23,573 nucleotides of DNA from Fen-999 sp964530115 (GTDB lineage: Bacteria; Pseudomonadota; Gammaproteobacteria; Burkholderiales; Rhodocyclaceae): the NCBI GenBank assembly GCA_964530115.1, contig CAZGYD010000087.1, positions 1 through 23,573 of the forward strand. Direction: 5' to 3'. Shown here piece after piece: positions 1 to 7,913 of this stretch. A program made the position numbers and the translations under genes. The notes below the pieces were generated by a model. That model ran no database searches and had not been told where the DNA came from. It saw nothing but the letters and a program-made list of their open reading frames with translations. Position 1 is the first letter of the stretch, and each line of letters opens with the position of its first letter.

Positions 1-2
1 AG

Positions 3-803
3 CACGAGGACATCGACTACGTCGCGCTCGAGAAGCTCGCGCAGGAGCACAAGCCGAAGCTGATCATCGCCGGCGCCTCGGCCTTCGCGCTGAAGATCGA
101 CTTCGAGCGCTTCGCCAGGATCGCCAAGTCCGTGGGCGCCATCTTCATGGTCGACATGGCCCACTACGCCGGCCTCGTCGCCGCGGGCTACTATCCGAAC
201 CCGGTTCCGCACGCCGACGTCGTCACTTCGACGACGCACAAGACGCTGCGCGGCCCGCGCGGCGGCCTGATCCTCATGAAAGCCGAGCACGAGAAGGCGA
301 TCAACTCGGCGATCTTCCCCGGGCTGCAGGGCGGGCCGTTGATGCACGTGATCGCCGCCAAGGCGGTCGCCTTCAAGGAGGCGATGACCAAGGAGTTCAG
401 GGAGTACCAGGAACAGGTCATGGAAAACGCCCTGGTGATGGCCAAGGTGCTCAAGGACCGCGGCCTGCGCATCGTTTCCGGGCGTACCGAGAGTCACGTC
501 TTCCTCGTCGACCTGCGCGCCAAGAACATCACCGGCAAGGACGCCGAGGCCGCGCTCGGCCGCGCCCACATCACGGTGAACAAGAACGCGATCCCCAACG
601 ACCCGCAGAAGCCCTTCGTTACCTCGGGTATCCGCATCGGCACGCCGGCAATGACCACGCGCGGCTTCACCGAGATCGAGGCCGAGCAGGTCGCGCACCT
701 GATCGCCGACGTGCTCGATGCGCCGAACGACGAGGCGGTCATCGCCCGCGTGCGCGACGAGGTCGCGACGATCTGCCGGAAGTTCCCGGTCTACGGCGAC
801 TGA
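3..803 (+). CDS. glyA: Serine hydroxymethyltransferase, C-terminal two thirds (5' end cut by the window)
   Basis: PLP enzyme that interconverts serine and glycine and loads one-carbon units onto tetrahydrofolate in the cytosol. The frame is open from base 3 to the TGA at 801-803, giving 266 residues; the family has about 415, so roughly 150 N-terminal residues lie off the window. Visible signatures are VDMAHYAGLVAAG (the Asp/His that contact the PLP ring), PHADVVTSTTHKTLRGPRGG with the Schiff-base Lys in TTHK, and the usual C-terminal KFPVY. The ATG at 132 is internal, not a start. nrdR begins 14 bases downstream, so the two are probably cotranscribed. Confidence 0.97.
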   Translation, partial: HEDIDYVALEKLAQEHKPKLIIAGASAFALKIDFERFARIAKSVGAIFMVDMAHYAGLVAAGYYPNPVPHADVVTSTTHKTLRGPRGGLILMKAEHEKAINSAIFPGLQGGPLMHVIAAKAVAFKEAMTKEFREYQEQVMENALVMAKVLKDRGLRIVSGRTESHVFLVDLRAKNITGKDAEAALGRAHITVNKNAIPNDPQKPFVTSGIRIGTPAMTTRGFTEIEAEQVAHLIADVLDAPNDEAVIARVRDEVATICRKFPVYGD

Positions 804-817
804 GCGGGGTTCCGGCG

Positions 818-1291
818 ATGAAGTGTCCCTACTGCGGGGACGCCAACACCCAGGTCGTCGACACCCGGGAGAACGAGGACGGCGACACCGTCCGCCGGCG
901 CCGCCGCTGCCTCGCCTGCGACAAGCGCTTCACCACCTACGAGCGCATCGAGCTCGCGCTGCCGATGGTGGTCAAGAAAAACGGCAGCCGCACCGACTAC
1001 GACCGCGAGAAGCTCAAGGCGAGCATGCTTCTCGCCCTGCGCAAGCGGCCGGTGACCGCGGAGGCCGTCGATGCCGCCATCGATCGCATCGAGGAGCGCC
1101 TGGTGACGCTCGGCGAGCGGGAGGTGCCCTCCGAGCGCATCGGCGAGCTGGTCATGCGCGAGCTCAAGAAGCTCGACAAGATCGCCTACATCCGCTTCGC
1201 CTCGGTCTATCGCAACTTCGAGGACCTCGACGAGTTCTCCGACGCGATCCGCGAGGTGAAGAAGCCGCGCACGCGCCGGCCGAAGACGTGA
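818..1291 (+). CDS. nrdR: Transcriptional repressor NrdR
   Basis: Zinc-finger/ATP-cone repressor of ribonucleotide reductase genes; it senses ATP/dATP and binds NrdR boxes. The 157-residue length is normal (about 150). The N-terminal zinc ribbon has MKCPYCG with C3 and C6, then CLACDKRF with C31 and C34, inside the family pattern RRRRRC. The ATP-cone follows from about residue 46 (LPMVVKKNGSRTDYDREKL) to about 136 (YIRFASVYRNFED). The C-terminus is a basic tail. Its TGA overlaps the ribD start as TGATG, indicating translational coupling. No NrdR box was identified in the window, so targets are elsewhere. Confidence 0.97.
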   Translation: MKCPYCGDANTQVVDTRENEDGDTVRRRRRCLACDKRFTTYERIELALPMVVKKNGSRTDYDREKLKASMLLALRKRPVTAEAVDAAIDRIEERLVTLGEREVPSERIGELVMRELKKLDKIAYIRFASVYRNFEDLDEFSDAIREVKKPRTRRPKT

Positions 1292-2367
1292 TGGGCTTTT
1301 CCGCGGCCGACCACGGGTTCATGGCCCGCGCCCTGCGTCTCGCGGCCCGCGGCCTCACCACGACGACGCCCAATCCGCGGGTCGGCTGTGTGCTGGTGAA
1401 AGACGGCGCCATCGTCGGCGAGGGCTGGCACGAGCGCGCCGGCGAGGCGCACGCCGAGGTCCATGCGCTGCGCCAGGCCGGCGGGGACGCCCGCGGCGCT
1501 ACCGCCTACGTCACGCTCGAACCCTGCTCGCACCACGGCCGCACGCCGCCTTGCGCTGACGCGCTGATCGACGCCGGCGTCCGCCGCGTCGTCGCGGCGA
1601 TGCGCGACCCGAATCCGCTGGTCGCGGGCGAGGGCCTCGCACGGCTGGAACTTGCGGGCATCGACACCGCGTGCGGACTCATGGAGGCCGAGGCGCGCGA
1701 GCTCAACCTCGGCTTCGTCGCGCGCATGACGCGCGGCCGGCCGTGGCTGCGGCTCAAGATCGCGGCGAGCCTCGACGGCAGGACGGCGCTCATGAACGGC
1801 CGCTCGCAGTGGCTCACGAGCCCGGCGGCCCGGCGCGACGCCCACGCCTGGCGCGCCCGCTCGTGCGCGATCGTGACCGGCATCGGCACGGTCAAGGCCG
1901 ATGATCCCAGCCTCACCGTGCGCGACGTGCCCTGCACGCGCCAGCCGCTGCGCGTGGTCATCGACAGCCGCCTGGAAACACCGGCGTCGGCGAAGGTGCT
2001 GCAAGGCGGTGCACTGGTCTTCAGCGCGGTCGCGGGCGCGATTCCCGGCGCGGAAGTCGTGGCCCTGGCCGATGCGTGGGGCAGCGTCGATCTCGGGGCG
2101 GCGATGACGGAACTCGGCCGCCGCGGCATCAACGAAGTGCTCGTCGAAGCTGGCGCGAAGCTCAACGGCGCGCTGCTCGCCGCCGGCCTCGTCGATGAAC
2201 TCCTGATCTACCAGGCGCCGGTGATCCTGGGTGACGCCGCGCGGGGCATGTTCTCGTTGCCGGAACTCACCGAACTCTCCGGGGCGCGACGGCTCTCCAT
2301 CCTCGAGCGCCGCGCCGTCGGCCCCGATTTCCTGATCCGCGCCCGGCCGGAGCCGCACCGTTCCTGA
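1291..2367 (+). CDS. ribD: Bifunctional riboflavin biosynthesis deaminase/reductase RibD
   Basis: Carries out the deamination and side-chain reduction steps after GTP cyclohydrolase II in riboflavin synthesis. I start it at ATG 1291 (MGFSAADHGFMARAL), which overlaps the nrdR stop; the upstream open frame is a shadow of nrdR. That gives 358 residues, against about 367 for E. coli RibD. The N-terminal deaminase has the zinc set H54-A-E56 and PC79 ... C88 (PCSHHGRTPPC). The C-terminal reductase begins near residue 150 with KIAASLDGRTA and includes LVEAGAKLNGALL. No other rib gene follows; the next gene is convergent, with repeat copy 1 in the 65-base gap. Confidence 0.97.
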   Translation: MGFSAADHGFMARALRLAARGLTTTTPNPRVGCVLVKDGAIVGEGWHERAGEAHAEVHALRQAGGDARGATAYVTLEPCSHHGRTPPCADALIDAGVRRVVAAMRDPNPLVAGEGLARLELAGIDTACGLMEAEARELNLGFVARMTRGRPWLRLKIAASLDGRTALMNGRSQWLTSPAARRDAHAWRARSCAIVTGIGTVKADDPSLTVRDVPCTRQPLRVVIDSRLETPASAKVLQGGALVFSAVAGAIPGAEVVALADAWGSVDLGAAMTELGRRGINEVLVEAGAKLNGALLAAGLVDELLIYQAPVILGDAARGMFSLPELTELSGARRLSILERRAVGPDFLIRARPEPHRS

Positions 2368-2382
2368 TCGGCCGGGCCGGCC

Positions 2383-2406
2383 GGCGTGTTACGGCGGCTG
2401 AGTTTC
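2383..2406 (+). repeat. Dispersed 24-base motif, copy 1 (ribD / GGDEF junction)
   Basis: Left half GGCGTGTTAC, variable pair GG, right half CGGCTGAGTTTC. It lies in the 65-base gap between two convergent genes. Its right part forms one arm of a hairpin: bases 2394-2403 (GCGGCTGAGT) pair perfectly with 2431-2440 (ACTCAGCCGC), and the second arm contains the stop codon of the GGDEF gene. I do not recognise the motif as a named repeat family. Confidence 0.85.
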
Positions 2407-2440
2407 GGCGGCCCGGCGAGGCGGAACCGGACTCAGCCGC
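2394..2440. terminator. Possible bidirectional stem-loop between convergent ribD and GGDEF genes
   Basis: A 10-bp perfect stem (2394-2403 with 2431-2440) encloses a 27-base loop. There is no U-tract on either side, so intrinsic termination is uncertain. The left arm is the conserved core of repeat copy 1; the right arm overlaps the TGA of the opposing gene. Confidence 0.4.
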
Positions 2441-3764
2441 TTGCCAATTCCCTCGGGTCGATCAGGCTGCACTGGTTGCCGCCCTTTTCCTTCGCCTGGT
2501 ACATGGCGATGTCGGCGAACCGGAGCAGGTCCGCGTCGCTGTGTTCATGGTTGCGGAAGAGGACGACGCCGATGCTGCCCGTGCAGATGCGTTCGATGAT
2601 TTCCTCGCTGCCGTCCTCGTGCCGCAGGGTGAGGGCGTAGGGTTCGGCCAGGCGCATGCGGATCTTTTCCGCGACCATGCGGGCATTGGCCATCGATTCG
2701 CGGCGGCTTGCGTCGAGGTCGTTGATGACGACGACGAATTCGTCGCCGCCGAAGCGGGCGACGGTATCGACTTCGCGCACGGCGCCGGAGAGCCGGGCGG
2801 CCGCCTGGATCAGCAGCTGGTCGCCGAGTCCGTGGCCGTATTCGTCGTTGATCGGCTTGAAGTCGTCGAGGTCGATGAAGCAGAGGGCGCCGTAACGGCC
2901 GCTGCGCTTGCTCGCGGCCATGGCCTGCTGGAGGCGGTCGCCGAGCATGCGCCGGTTGGGCAGGTGGGTCAGCGCGTCATAGAAGGCGAGTTCGTAGATC
3001 TGCTCTTCGGCGAGCTTGCGCTCGGTGATGTCGTTGGAGACGACGACGACGCGGCTCGGCCGGCCCCGCTCGTCGCGGATCACGCCGCCGCGCGATTCCA
3101 TGTGGCGGACGGCGCCGTCGGGCAGGACGAAGCGGAACTCGGTGCGCTGGCCGATGCCGGTGCGCACGGTTTCGGCGAAGACGCGCCTGACCCGCTCCTT
3201 GTCGTCCGGGTGGATTTCGAGAAAGGAGTCGGTGCCGGTGAGGTAGCGGGTGTCGCCGAAGAAGCGCCGGTAGGAGGGGCTGCTGTAGAGCCGCCGGCCG
3301 TTGAGGTCGAGCACGGCGATGAAGTCACCACTGTTTTCGGCGACGAGGCGGAAGAAGTCTTCCTGCTCGCGCAAGGCCGCCTCGACACGCTTCCTTTCGC
3401 TGATGTCGCGGATGATCGACCAGAGCGCTTCGGGGCGGCCCCGGTCGTCGCGCAGCAGGTGGGTACGCAACTCTACGGGGCAGATGCTGCCGTCCTTGCG
3501 GCGGAGCTCCTTCTCGTAGAGTTGCGAATGGCCGTGCGGCAGGACCTGTTCGTCGATGATCCGCCGCTCGGTCTCGTGCCAGGCCGCGGGCGTGAGGCTC
3601 GCGGTGGTCGCGGTGCGCAGCTCGTCGGCCGTGTAGCCGGTCAATTCGGCGAAGGCGGCGTTCCATTCCCGCAAGCGGCCGTCGAGATCGGTGAGTACGA
3701 AGGCGTCGGCCAGGCCTTCGTGGATGCGGCGGTACTTCGAGTCGGCGGTCGGGTCCTTGCTCAT
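2433..3764 (-). CDS. PAS-PAS-GGDEF diguanylate cyclase
   Basis: Predicted cytoplasmic enzyme making cyclic di-GMP from two GTP. I start at ATG 3764 (MSKDPTADSKY), giving 443 residues; the longer open frame upstream runs back through repeat copy 2 and the end of the preceding gene and is probably not translated. PAS 1 covers about residues 10-125, with the PAC ending IIRDISERK. PAS 2 covers about 135-250, ending VVSNDITERK. GGDEF covers about 260-435, with an intact GGDEF at 339-343 and an RxxD inhibitory site (R330, D333) five residues before it, so product inhibition is expected. No EAL domain or membrane segment is seen. The PAS ligands cannot be told from sequence. It lies 55 bases downstream of the MoeB-like gene. 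Confidence 0.93.
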   Translation of the reverse strand: MSKDPTADSKYRRIHEGLADAFVLTDLDGRLREWNAAFAELTGYTADELRTATTASLTPAAWHETERRIIDEQVLPHGHSQLYEKELRRKDGSICPVELRTHLLRDDRGRPEALWSIIRDISERKRVEAALREQEDFFRLVAENSGDFIAVLDLNGRRLYSSPSYRRFFGDTRYLTGTDSFLEIHPDDKERVRRVFAETVRTGIGQRTEFRFVLPDGAVRHMESRGGVIRDERGRPSRVVVVSNDITERKLAEEQIYELAFYDALTHLPNRRMLGDRLQQAMAASKRSGRYGALCFIDLDDFKPINDEYGHGLGDQLLIQAAARLSGAVREVDTVARFGGDEFVVVINDLDASRRESMANARMVAEKIRMRLAEPYALTLRHEDGSEEIIERICTGSIGVVLFRNHEHSDADLLRFADIAMYQAKEKGGNQCSLIDPRELASG

Positions 3765-3814
3765 GCGCGTTGTTCTTTTCGGAACGAGGCGGACGCATGC
3801 CAAGGATACACGCG

Positions 3815-3838
3815 GAAACTCAGCCGTGGTAATGCGCC
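3815..3838 (-). repeat. Dispersed 24-base motif, copy 2 (3' end of moeB/thiF-like gene)
   Basis: Read on the minus strand: left half GGCGCATTAC, variable pair CA, right half CGGCTGAGTTTC. The TGA inside the right half is the stop codon of the MoeB/ThiF-like gene, and the bases before it encode its last residues AHYHG. The remaining six bases lie in the gap before the GGDEF gene. Confidence 0.82.
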
Positions 3839-4578
3839 GAGCAGACGACGCAGCCCGGATCACGCGGCACGGCGATGGACCGCCACTCCATCGCCAGGCC
3901 GTCGAGCAGCAACAGGCGGCCGGTGAGCGGTTCGCCGCAGCCGACGACGAGCTTCAGGGCCTCCGCGGCCTGGACGGCGCCGATGATGCCGGTCAGCGGC
4001 GCGAACACGCCCATGACCGCGCAGCGCACTTCTTCGACCTCTTCGCCCTCCGGGAAGAGACAGTGATAGCAGGGGGCCTCCGGGCGCCGGCTGTCGAAGA
4101 CCGCCACCTGGCCATCGAAGCGGATCGCCGCGCCGGAGACCAGCGGCCGGCCGTGCTTGACGCAGGCGCGGTTGACGGCGTGGCGGGTGGCGAAGTTGTC
4201 GGAGCAGTCGAGGACCACATCGGCCGCGGCGACTTCCTCCTCGAGCCGTGCGCCGGCGAGGCGCTCGACGACGGGGACGACTCGGCATTCGGGGTTGATG
4301 CGCAAAAGCGTGTCGCGGCCCGATTCGGCCTTGGCGCGGCCGACGGCTTCGGCGGTGTGGAGGATCTGCCGCTGGAGATTGGTCAGGTCGACTGTGTCGC
4401 CGTCGGCGAGGACGAGGGTGCCGACACCGGCCGACGCGAGATAGTAGGCGGCCGGGGAGCCCAGGCCGCCGGCGCCGAGCACGAGCACCCGCGCGGCGAG
4501 GATGCGCTCTTGGCCGTCGACGCCGATCTGCGGCAGGAGGATGTGGCGGCTGTAGCGGAGGAGCTGGCGGTCGTCCAC
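3820..4578 (-). CDS. HesA/MoeB/ThiF family adenylyltransferase (probable MoeB)
   Basis: E1-like enzyme that adenylates the C-terminal Gly-Gly of a small sulfur carrier (MoaD or ThiS) in molybdopterin or thiamine synthesis. The start is GTG 4578 (MDDRQLLRYSRHILLPQIG), giving 252 residues, about the size of MoeB. The nucleotide loop GAGGLG is at 35-40, the catalytic-type DCSDN at 124-128, and zinc-binding pairs are C170/C173 (CYHC) and C243/C246 (CVVC). RCAVMGVFAPLTGIIG resembles MoeB/HesA proteins. I cannot decide between MoeB and ThiF because no moaD or thiS lies nearby. Its last residues and stop are provided by repeat copy 2. It is probably in the envC-ctpA transcription unit. Confidence 0.93.
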   Translation of the reverse strand: MDDRQLLRYSRHILLPQIGVDGQERILAARVLVLGAGGLGSPAAYYLASAGVGTLVLADGDTVDLTNLQRQILHTAEAVGRAKAESGRDTLLRINPECRVVPVVERLAGARLEEEVAAADVVLDCSDNFATRHAVNRACVKHGRPLVSGAAIRFDGQVAVFDSRRPEAPCYHCLFPEGEEVEEVRCAVMGVFAPLTGIIGAVQAAEALKLVVGCGEPLTGRLLLLDGLAMEWRSIAVPRDPGCVVCSAHYHG

Positions 4579-4594
4579 GCGATGGCGGTACGAC

Positions 4595-5065
4595 TCAACG
4601 ATCGACCCGCAACTCGGGCGGCGTGTCGTCGTGGTCGCCGTGCGGGTGATGTTCCCACGCCTTGCTATAGACCTCGAGCGACTGCTTGAGCAGTCGCTGC
4701 GGGCCGTGCATGTTGCGCAGCTGCGTCTCCTCTGAATAGTAGACGAGCGCGCGGACCAGCTTGGCGTAGAGCGAGCAGTCGAGCTTGAAGCCGGCCTCGC
4801 GCAGGGCCGTCTCGAGCGCTTCCATCGTGTGGTCCTCGATGTCGTACCAGACCGAGAGGCTGGTCGGCAGGAGTCCCGGTGCGACTTCGAGGCGATCGAG
4901 GCGGGTAAGCAGTTCGAAGGCGCGTTCCACCTGCCCGGGCGGCAGCTTGCCGAAGCGGATCTCGCGATGCTTGCGCGTGCCGGCCTGCGGCATCAGCGCG
5001 TGCGGCCGGTGCAGGCCCCGTTCCCGGTCGCGGATCTGCCGTGCGCGCTCGGGGTTCAGGCGCAT
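4595..5065 (-). CDS. Conserved-looking hypothetical protein, 156 aa
   Basis: I do not recognise this family. The 156-residue protein is soluble, with no signal peptide or membrane segment. Residues 1-35 are basic (MRLNPERARQIRDRERGLHRP). Residues 35-100 (from IRFGKLPPGQVERAF to AGFKLDCSL) read as strand-helix-strand-helix-strand, like a small ferredoxin-like fold. Helical residues 100-138 follow, then a His/Asp-rich tail (HHPHGDHDDTPPE) that might bind metal. ctpA ends four bases before its ATG and the MoeB-like gene begins 16 bases after its stop, so it is within one operon. Codon use matches the neighbours. Function is unknown. Confidence 0.8.
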   Translation of the reverse strand: MRLNPERARQIRDRERGLHRPHALMPQAGTRKHREIRFGKLPPGQVERAFELLTRLDRLEVAPGLLPTSLSVWYDIEDHTMEALETALREAGFKLDCSLYAKLVRALVYYSEETQLRNMHGPQRLLKQSLEVYSKAWEHHPHGDHDDTPPELRVDR

Positions 5066-5069
5066 GGCG

Positions 5070-6476
5070 CTACCTGGCGATCACCTGCCAGGCCTTGAGC
5101 AGGTTCATGGCCTGGGAAAGTTGATAGTCGTTCTTCGAGGCGAACTCGATCGGCGCCTGGCGGGCTTCGTCGTCGCCTTCCTTCTTGCGGCCGTTCTTCT
5201 GCGGCCGCGCCTGCTCCCGGGTTTCCTTCGCCGGCGCCGGCTCCTTGTCGTTCTCCAGGTGGCGTTCGAGGTCGGCTTCGCGCACACGCTCGTGGCGGTC
5301 GCCGTCCGGGGTTTCCTCGACGATCACGTCGGGGACGATGCCCTTGGCCTGGATCGAGCGGCCGTTCGGTGTGTAATAGCGCGCCGTGGTCAGCTTGAGC
5401 GCGGTGTTGTTGGACAGCGGCAGCACGGTCTGCACCGAGCCCTTGCCGAAGGTCTGCGTGCCCATGATCACCGCGCGCTTGTGATCCTGCAGCGCGCCGG
5501 CGACGATTTCGGACGCCGAGGCCGAGCCGCCGTTGACCAGCACCACCATCGGCACGGTCTTCGCGGCGGCGGGCAGGTTGCGCAGGAAATCGTCCTTGCC
5601 GCCGCGCAGGAAGTCCTCGGTGTTCGTGTAGTACTTGCGCTTGGCATCCTCGGTGCGGCCGTCGGTCGAGGTGACCAGGGTCTTCGGCGGCAGGAAGGCG
5701 GCGGCGACGCCGATAGCGCCATGCAGGAGGCCGCCCGGGTCGTTGCGCAGATCAAGCACCAGCCCCTTCACCGGCACCGGCTTGCCATCCTTGTCGGTTT
5801 CCTTGAACAGCCGGTCGAGGTGCTTGACCACGTCGGCCGCGGTTTCCTCCTGGAACTGGGTCACGCGCAGATAGCCGTAGCCGGGCTCGATGGTCTTCGA
5901 CTTGACGCTCTGGACCTTGATCTTGTCGCGGACGATGGTGATTTCGAGCGGCTTGGGCTCGGTCTTGCGCAGGATGGTGAGCCGGATCGAGGTCTTCGGC
6001 TTGCCGCGCATCTTCTTGACGGCGTCGGCGAGGGTCATGCCCTTGACCGGCGTGTCGTCGAGCTTGATGATCAGGTCACCGGCCTTGATGCCGGCGCGGT
6101 GGGCAGGCGTGTCCTCGATCGGCGCGACGACCTTGACCAGGCCGTCCTCCATGCCGACCTCGATGCCCAGGCCGCCGAACTCGCCTTGGGTGTTGACCTG
6201 CAGGTCCTTGTAGGCATCGGCATCGAGATAGGCCGAGTGCGGATCGAGATTCGAGAGCATGCCGCTGATCGCGTAGGTGATCAGCTTCTTGTCCTCGACC
6301 GGCTCGACGTAACCCTGCTTGATCGCGCCGAAGACGTCGGCGAAGGTACGCAGTTCCTCGATCGGCAGCGGACCGATGGCATCCTTCTGGGCGACCGCCG
6401 AATACTGGACGCTTACGAGAACGCCGGCGACGAGACCGATGAAGACGAGTCCGAGTTGGTGCAGCGTGTTGCGCAT
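5070..6476 (-). CDS. ctpA: C-terminal processing peptidase, S41 family (CtpA/Prc)
   Basis: Periplasmic serine protease that cleaves proteins at their C-termini. ATG 6476 (MRNTLHQLGLVFIG) is chosen because a signal peptide or N-terminal anchor follows at residues 8-29, ending SAVAQ; upstream in-frame sequence is basic and not membrane-like. It has 468 residues. The PDZ domain covers about 93-180 (GEFGGLGIEVG ... IKAGDLIIKLDD). The S41 core has LDLRNDPGG at 241-249, nucleophile S320 in GGSASASEI, and the general base K345 plus Q349 in FGKGSVQ, with the usual 25-residue Ser-Lys spacing. A charged Lys/Glu/Pro-rich tail (about 395-450) is less usual. It follows envC by 58 bases; pairing with a murein hydrolase activator suggests a role in envelope turnover. 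Confidence 0.95.
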   Translation of the reverse strand: MRNTLHQLGLVFIGLVAGVLVSVQYSAVAQKDAIGPLPIEELRTFADVFGAIKQGYVEPVEDKKLITYAISGMLSNLDPHSAYLDADAYKDLQVNTQGEFGGLGIEVGMEDGLVKVVAPIEDTPAHRAGIKAGDLIIKLDDTPVKGMTLADAVKKMRGKPKTSIRLTILRKTEPKPLEITIVRDKIKVQSVKSKTIEPGYGYLRVTQFQEETAADVVKHLDRLFKETDKDGKPVPVKGLVLDLRNDPGGLLHGAIGVAAAFLPPKTLVTSTDGRTEDAKRKYYTNTEDFLRGGKDDFLRNLPAAAKTVPMVVLVNGGSASASEIVAGALQDHKRAVIMGTQTFGKGSVQTVLPLSNNTALKLTTARYYTPNGRSIQAKGIVPDVIVEETPDGDRHERVREADLERHLENDKEPAPAKETREQARPQKNGRKKEGDDEARQAPIEFASKNDYQLSQAMNLLKAWQVIAR

Positions 6477-6534
6477 GGATGCTCCGCAGGTTGGCGATGG
6501 GCGAGGGTTGGACAAGCGATAACGCGATCGCGTT

Positions 6535-7902
6535 CTATCGCAGGGCGACCCATGCGAGCGGATCGAACGCCTGGCCCCGATGCCTGAGCTCAAAGTATAA
6601 ACCCGATTCCGGGTTGCCTCCGCTGTTGCCGACCGTGGCGATCGTCTCGCCCGCCTTCACCGTCTGGCCGCGCTCCTTGAAGAGCGACTGGGCGTTGCCA
6701 TAGACCGAGAGGAAGGCGTCGCCATGGTCGATGACGAGAAGGTTGCCGAAACCGCGTAGCCAGTCGGCATAGACCACCTCGCCACGCGCGACGGCGCGCA
6801 CTTCGGTGCCTTCCGGCGCGCGGATGAACAATCCTTTCCAGGTCGTGCCGCCTTCCGGCCGCGGCCTGCCGAAGCGGCCGGCGATCTCGCCGCGTACCGG
6901 CAGGTGCAGCCGGCCCTTGAGTGCGGCGAAGGCGCCGCCCGCCTGACCCGGTTCGGGCAGCGCTTCGTTGCGCATTTCGGGCACTGGGCGCGCGGGCGCC
7001 GCGACTGACGGTGGAACGGCGGGCGCCGTCGCCCGGGGCGACGGCTTGGGTGCGCGCGAAAGCCGCTCGATCAGGCTGGCGAGACGCTGCTCGTCGCGCC
7101 GCAGCGCACCGATCTCGCGCCGCTGGGCCTTGATGCGGTCGGAGATTTTCGCCAGCAGCGCCTGCCGCTCCCGCTGCTTTTCCAGCAGGGCCGCGCGCGC
7201 CTGCTGCTGCCTCTGTTCGATCGAGGCAAGCTCTTCACCCTTCTCTCGGACTTCTGCGGCGAGCCGCTTTTTCTCCTTCGCTTTTTCGCGCAGGTCCTCG
7301 ATCAGCCCGGCCTTGGCCTGCGAGAGCTTTTTCAGGAAATGGTAGTCGAGCGCGGCCTGGTTCGGATCGCGCCCGGCGAGGAGCAGGTTGAACGCGTCGC
7401 CCTGCGCCTGGCCGCCGCGCGTGAAGTTCCGCTGGAGCAGCGTCGCCAGCTGTTGCTGCTGGCGCTCCGTCTGCTCGGCGAGCCGCCGCGACTGGGTCTC
7501 GAGATCGCGCAGCTGCGCCTGGACGGTCGCGCGCTGGTCGGCGAGGCGGCGCAGGCCGCGGCTGGCATCGGAGATCGCCGATTCGATGCCGCGCAGCTCC
7601 TCGGCGACATCGGCGCGCGATTCTTCTTCTTTCGCCAGGTCGCGGCGCAGGTGCTCGATGCGTCCCCGCAGCTCCTTTTGCTGCTGGCGGAGCTCCGGCT
7701 TGCCTGGGGGGGTCGCGCCGGCCGGCAGCGCCGTGGCGATGGCGAGGACGGCGACGAGTGCCGCGGAGGCCGCGGCGCGGCAGTGTTCCGTCACGCGTGT
7801 CCAGAACCAGCGCTTCCGGTCGGGAACGCGGCTGGACGGACCGGGCCCGGCCGGCCGCCAGGAACGAAAGGGAACCGCGAGCCGACGCGAGGCAAAAAAC
7901 AT
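6535..7902 (-). CDS. envC: EnvC-like murein hydrolase activator (coiled coil plus degenerate LytM)
   Basis: Exported divisome-associated protein that activates the AmiA/AmiB amidases during septum splitting. A long coiled coil (KPELRQQQKELRGRIEHL onward, about 200 residues) is followed by a Pro/Ala linker and a C-terminal LytM/M23-fold domain. The metal ligands are missing: the HxGxD position reads WKGLF, the second His is Asn in SVYGNA, and the HxH position reads LYFEL. This matches EnvC, not an active M23 peptidase. The signal peptide ends near LPAGATPP. ATG 7902 gives 455 residues but places the signal about 60 residues in and has no ribosome binding site; GTG 7794 (VTEHCRAAASAALVAVL) would give a normal signal peptide and may be the real start. 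Confidence 0.92.
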   Translation of the reverse strand: MFFASRRLAVPFRSWRPAGPGPSSRVPDRKRWFWTRVTEHCRAAASAALVAVLAIATALPAGATPPGKPELRQQQKELRGRIEHLRRDLAKEEESRADVAEELRGIESAISDASRGLRRLADQRATVQAQLRDLETQSRRLAEQTERQQQQLATLLQRNFTRGGQAQGDAFNLLLAGRDPNQAALDYHFLKKLSQAKAGLIEDLREKAKEKKRLAAEVREKGEELASIEQRQQQARAALLEKQRERQALLAKISDRIKAQRREIGALRRDEQRLASLIERLSRAPKPSPRATAPAVPPSVAAPARPVPEMRNEALPEPGQAGGAFAALKGRLHLPVRGEIAGRFGRPRPEGGTTWKGLFIRAPEGTEVRAVARGEVVYADWLRGFGNLLVIDHGDAFLSVYGNAQSLFKERGQTVKAGETIATVGNSGGNPESGLYFELRHRGQAFDPLAWVALR

Positions 7903-7907
7903 TAATC

Positions 7908-7913
7908 TATAAT
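7908..7913 (+). promoter_or_regulatory. Probable -10 element of the arsR-yibN operon
   Basis: A perfect TATAAT lies in an AT-rich patch (about 7894-7918) within otherwise GC-rich sequence, 31 bases before the arsR ATG. No convincing -35 is seen 17 bases upstream. The patch is also a plausible operator for the repressor it precedes, but only a short AATATT palindrome is visible. Confidence 0.5.

Noticed and set aside
1207..2358. 383-aa minus-strand ORF opposite ribD
   Set aside because: Shadow of ribD; Arg/Ala/Asp/Gly-rich with no recognisable motif.
2541..3926. Long plus-strand ORF (461 aa) opposite the GGDEF gene
   Set aside because: It is the antisense shadow of a gene with complete PAS and GGDEF motifs; the product is low-complexity Asp/Val/Ala/Glu with no domain.
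4785..6587. 600-aa plus-strand ORF opposite ctpA
   Set aside because: Antisense shadow in high-GC sequence. The minus strand holds an intact S41 protease with catalytic residues.
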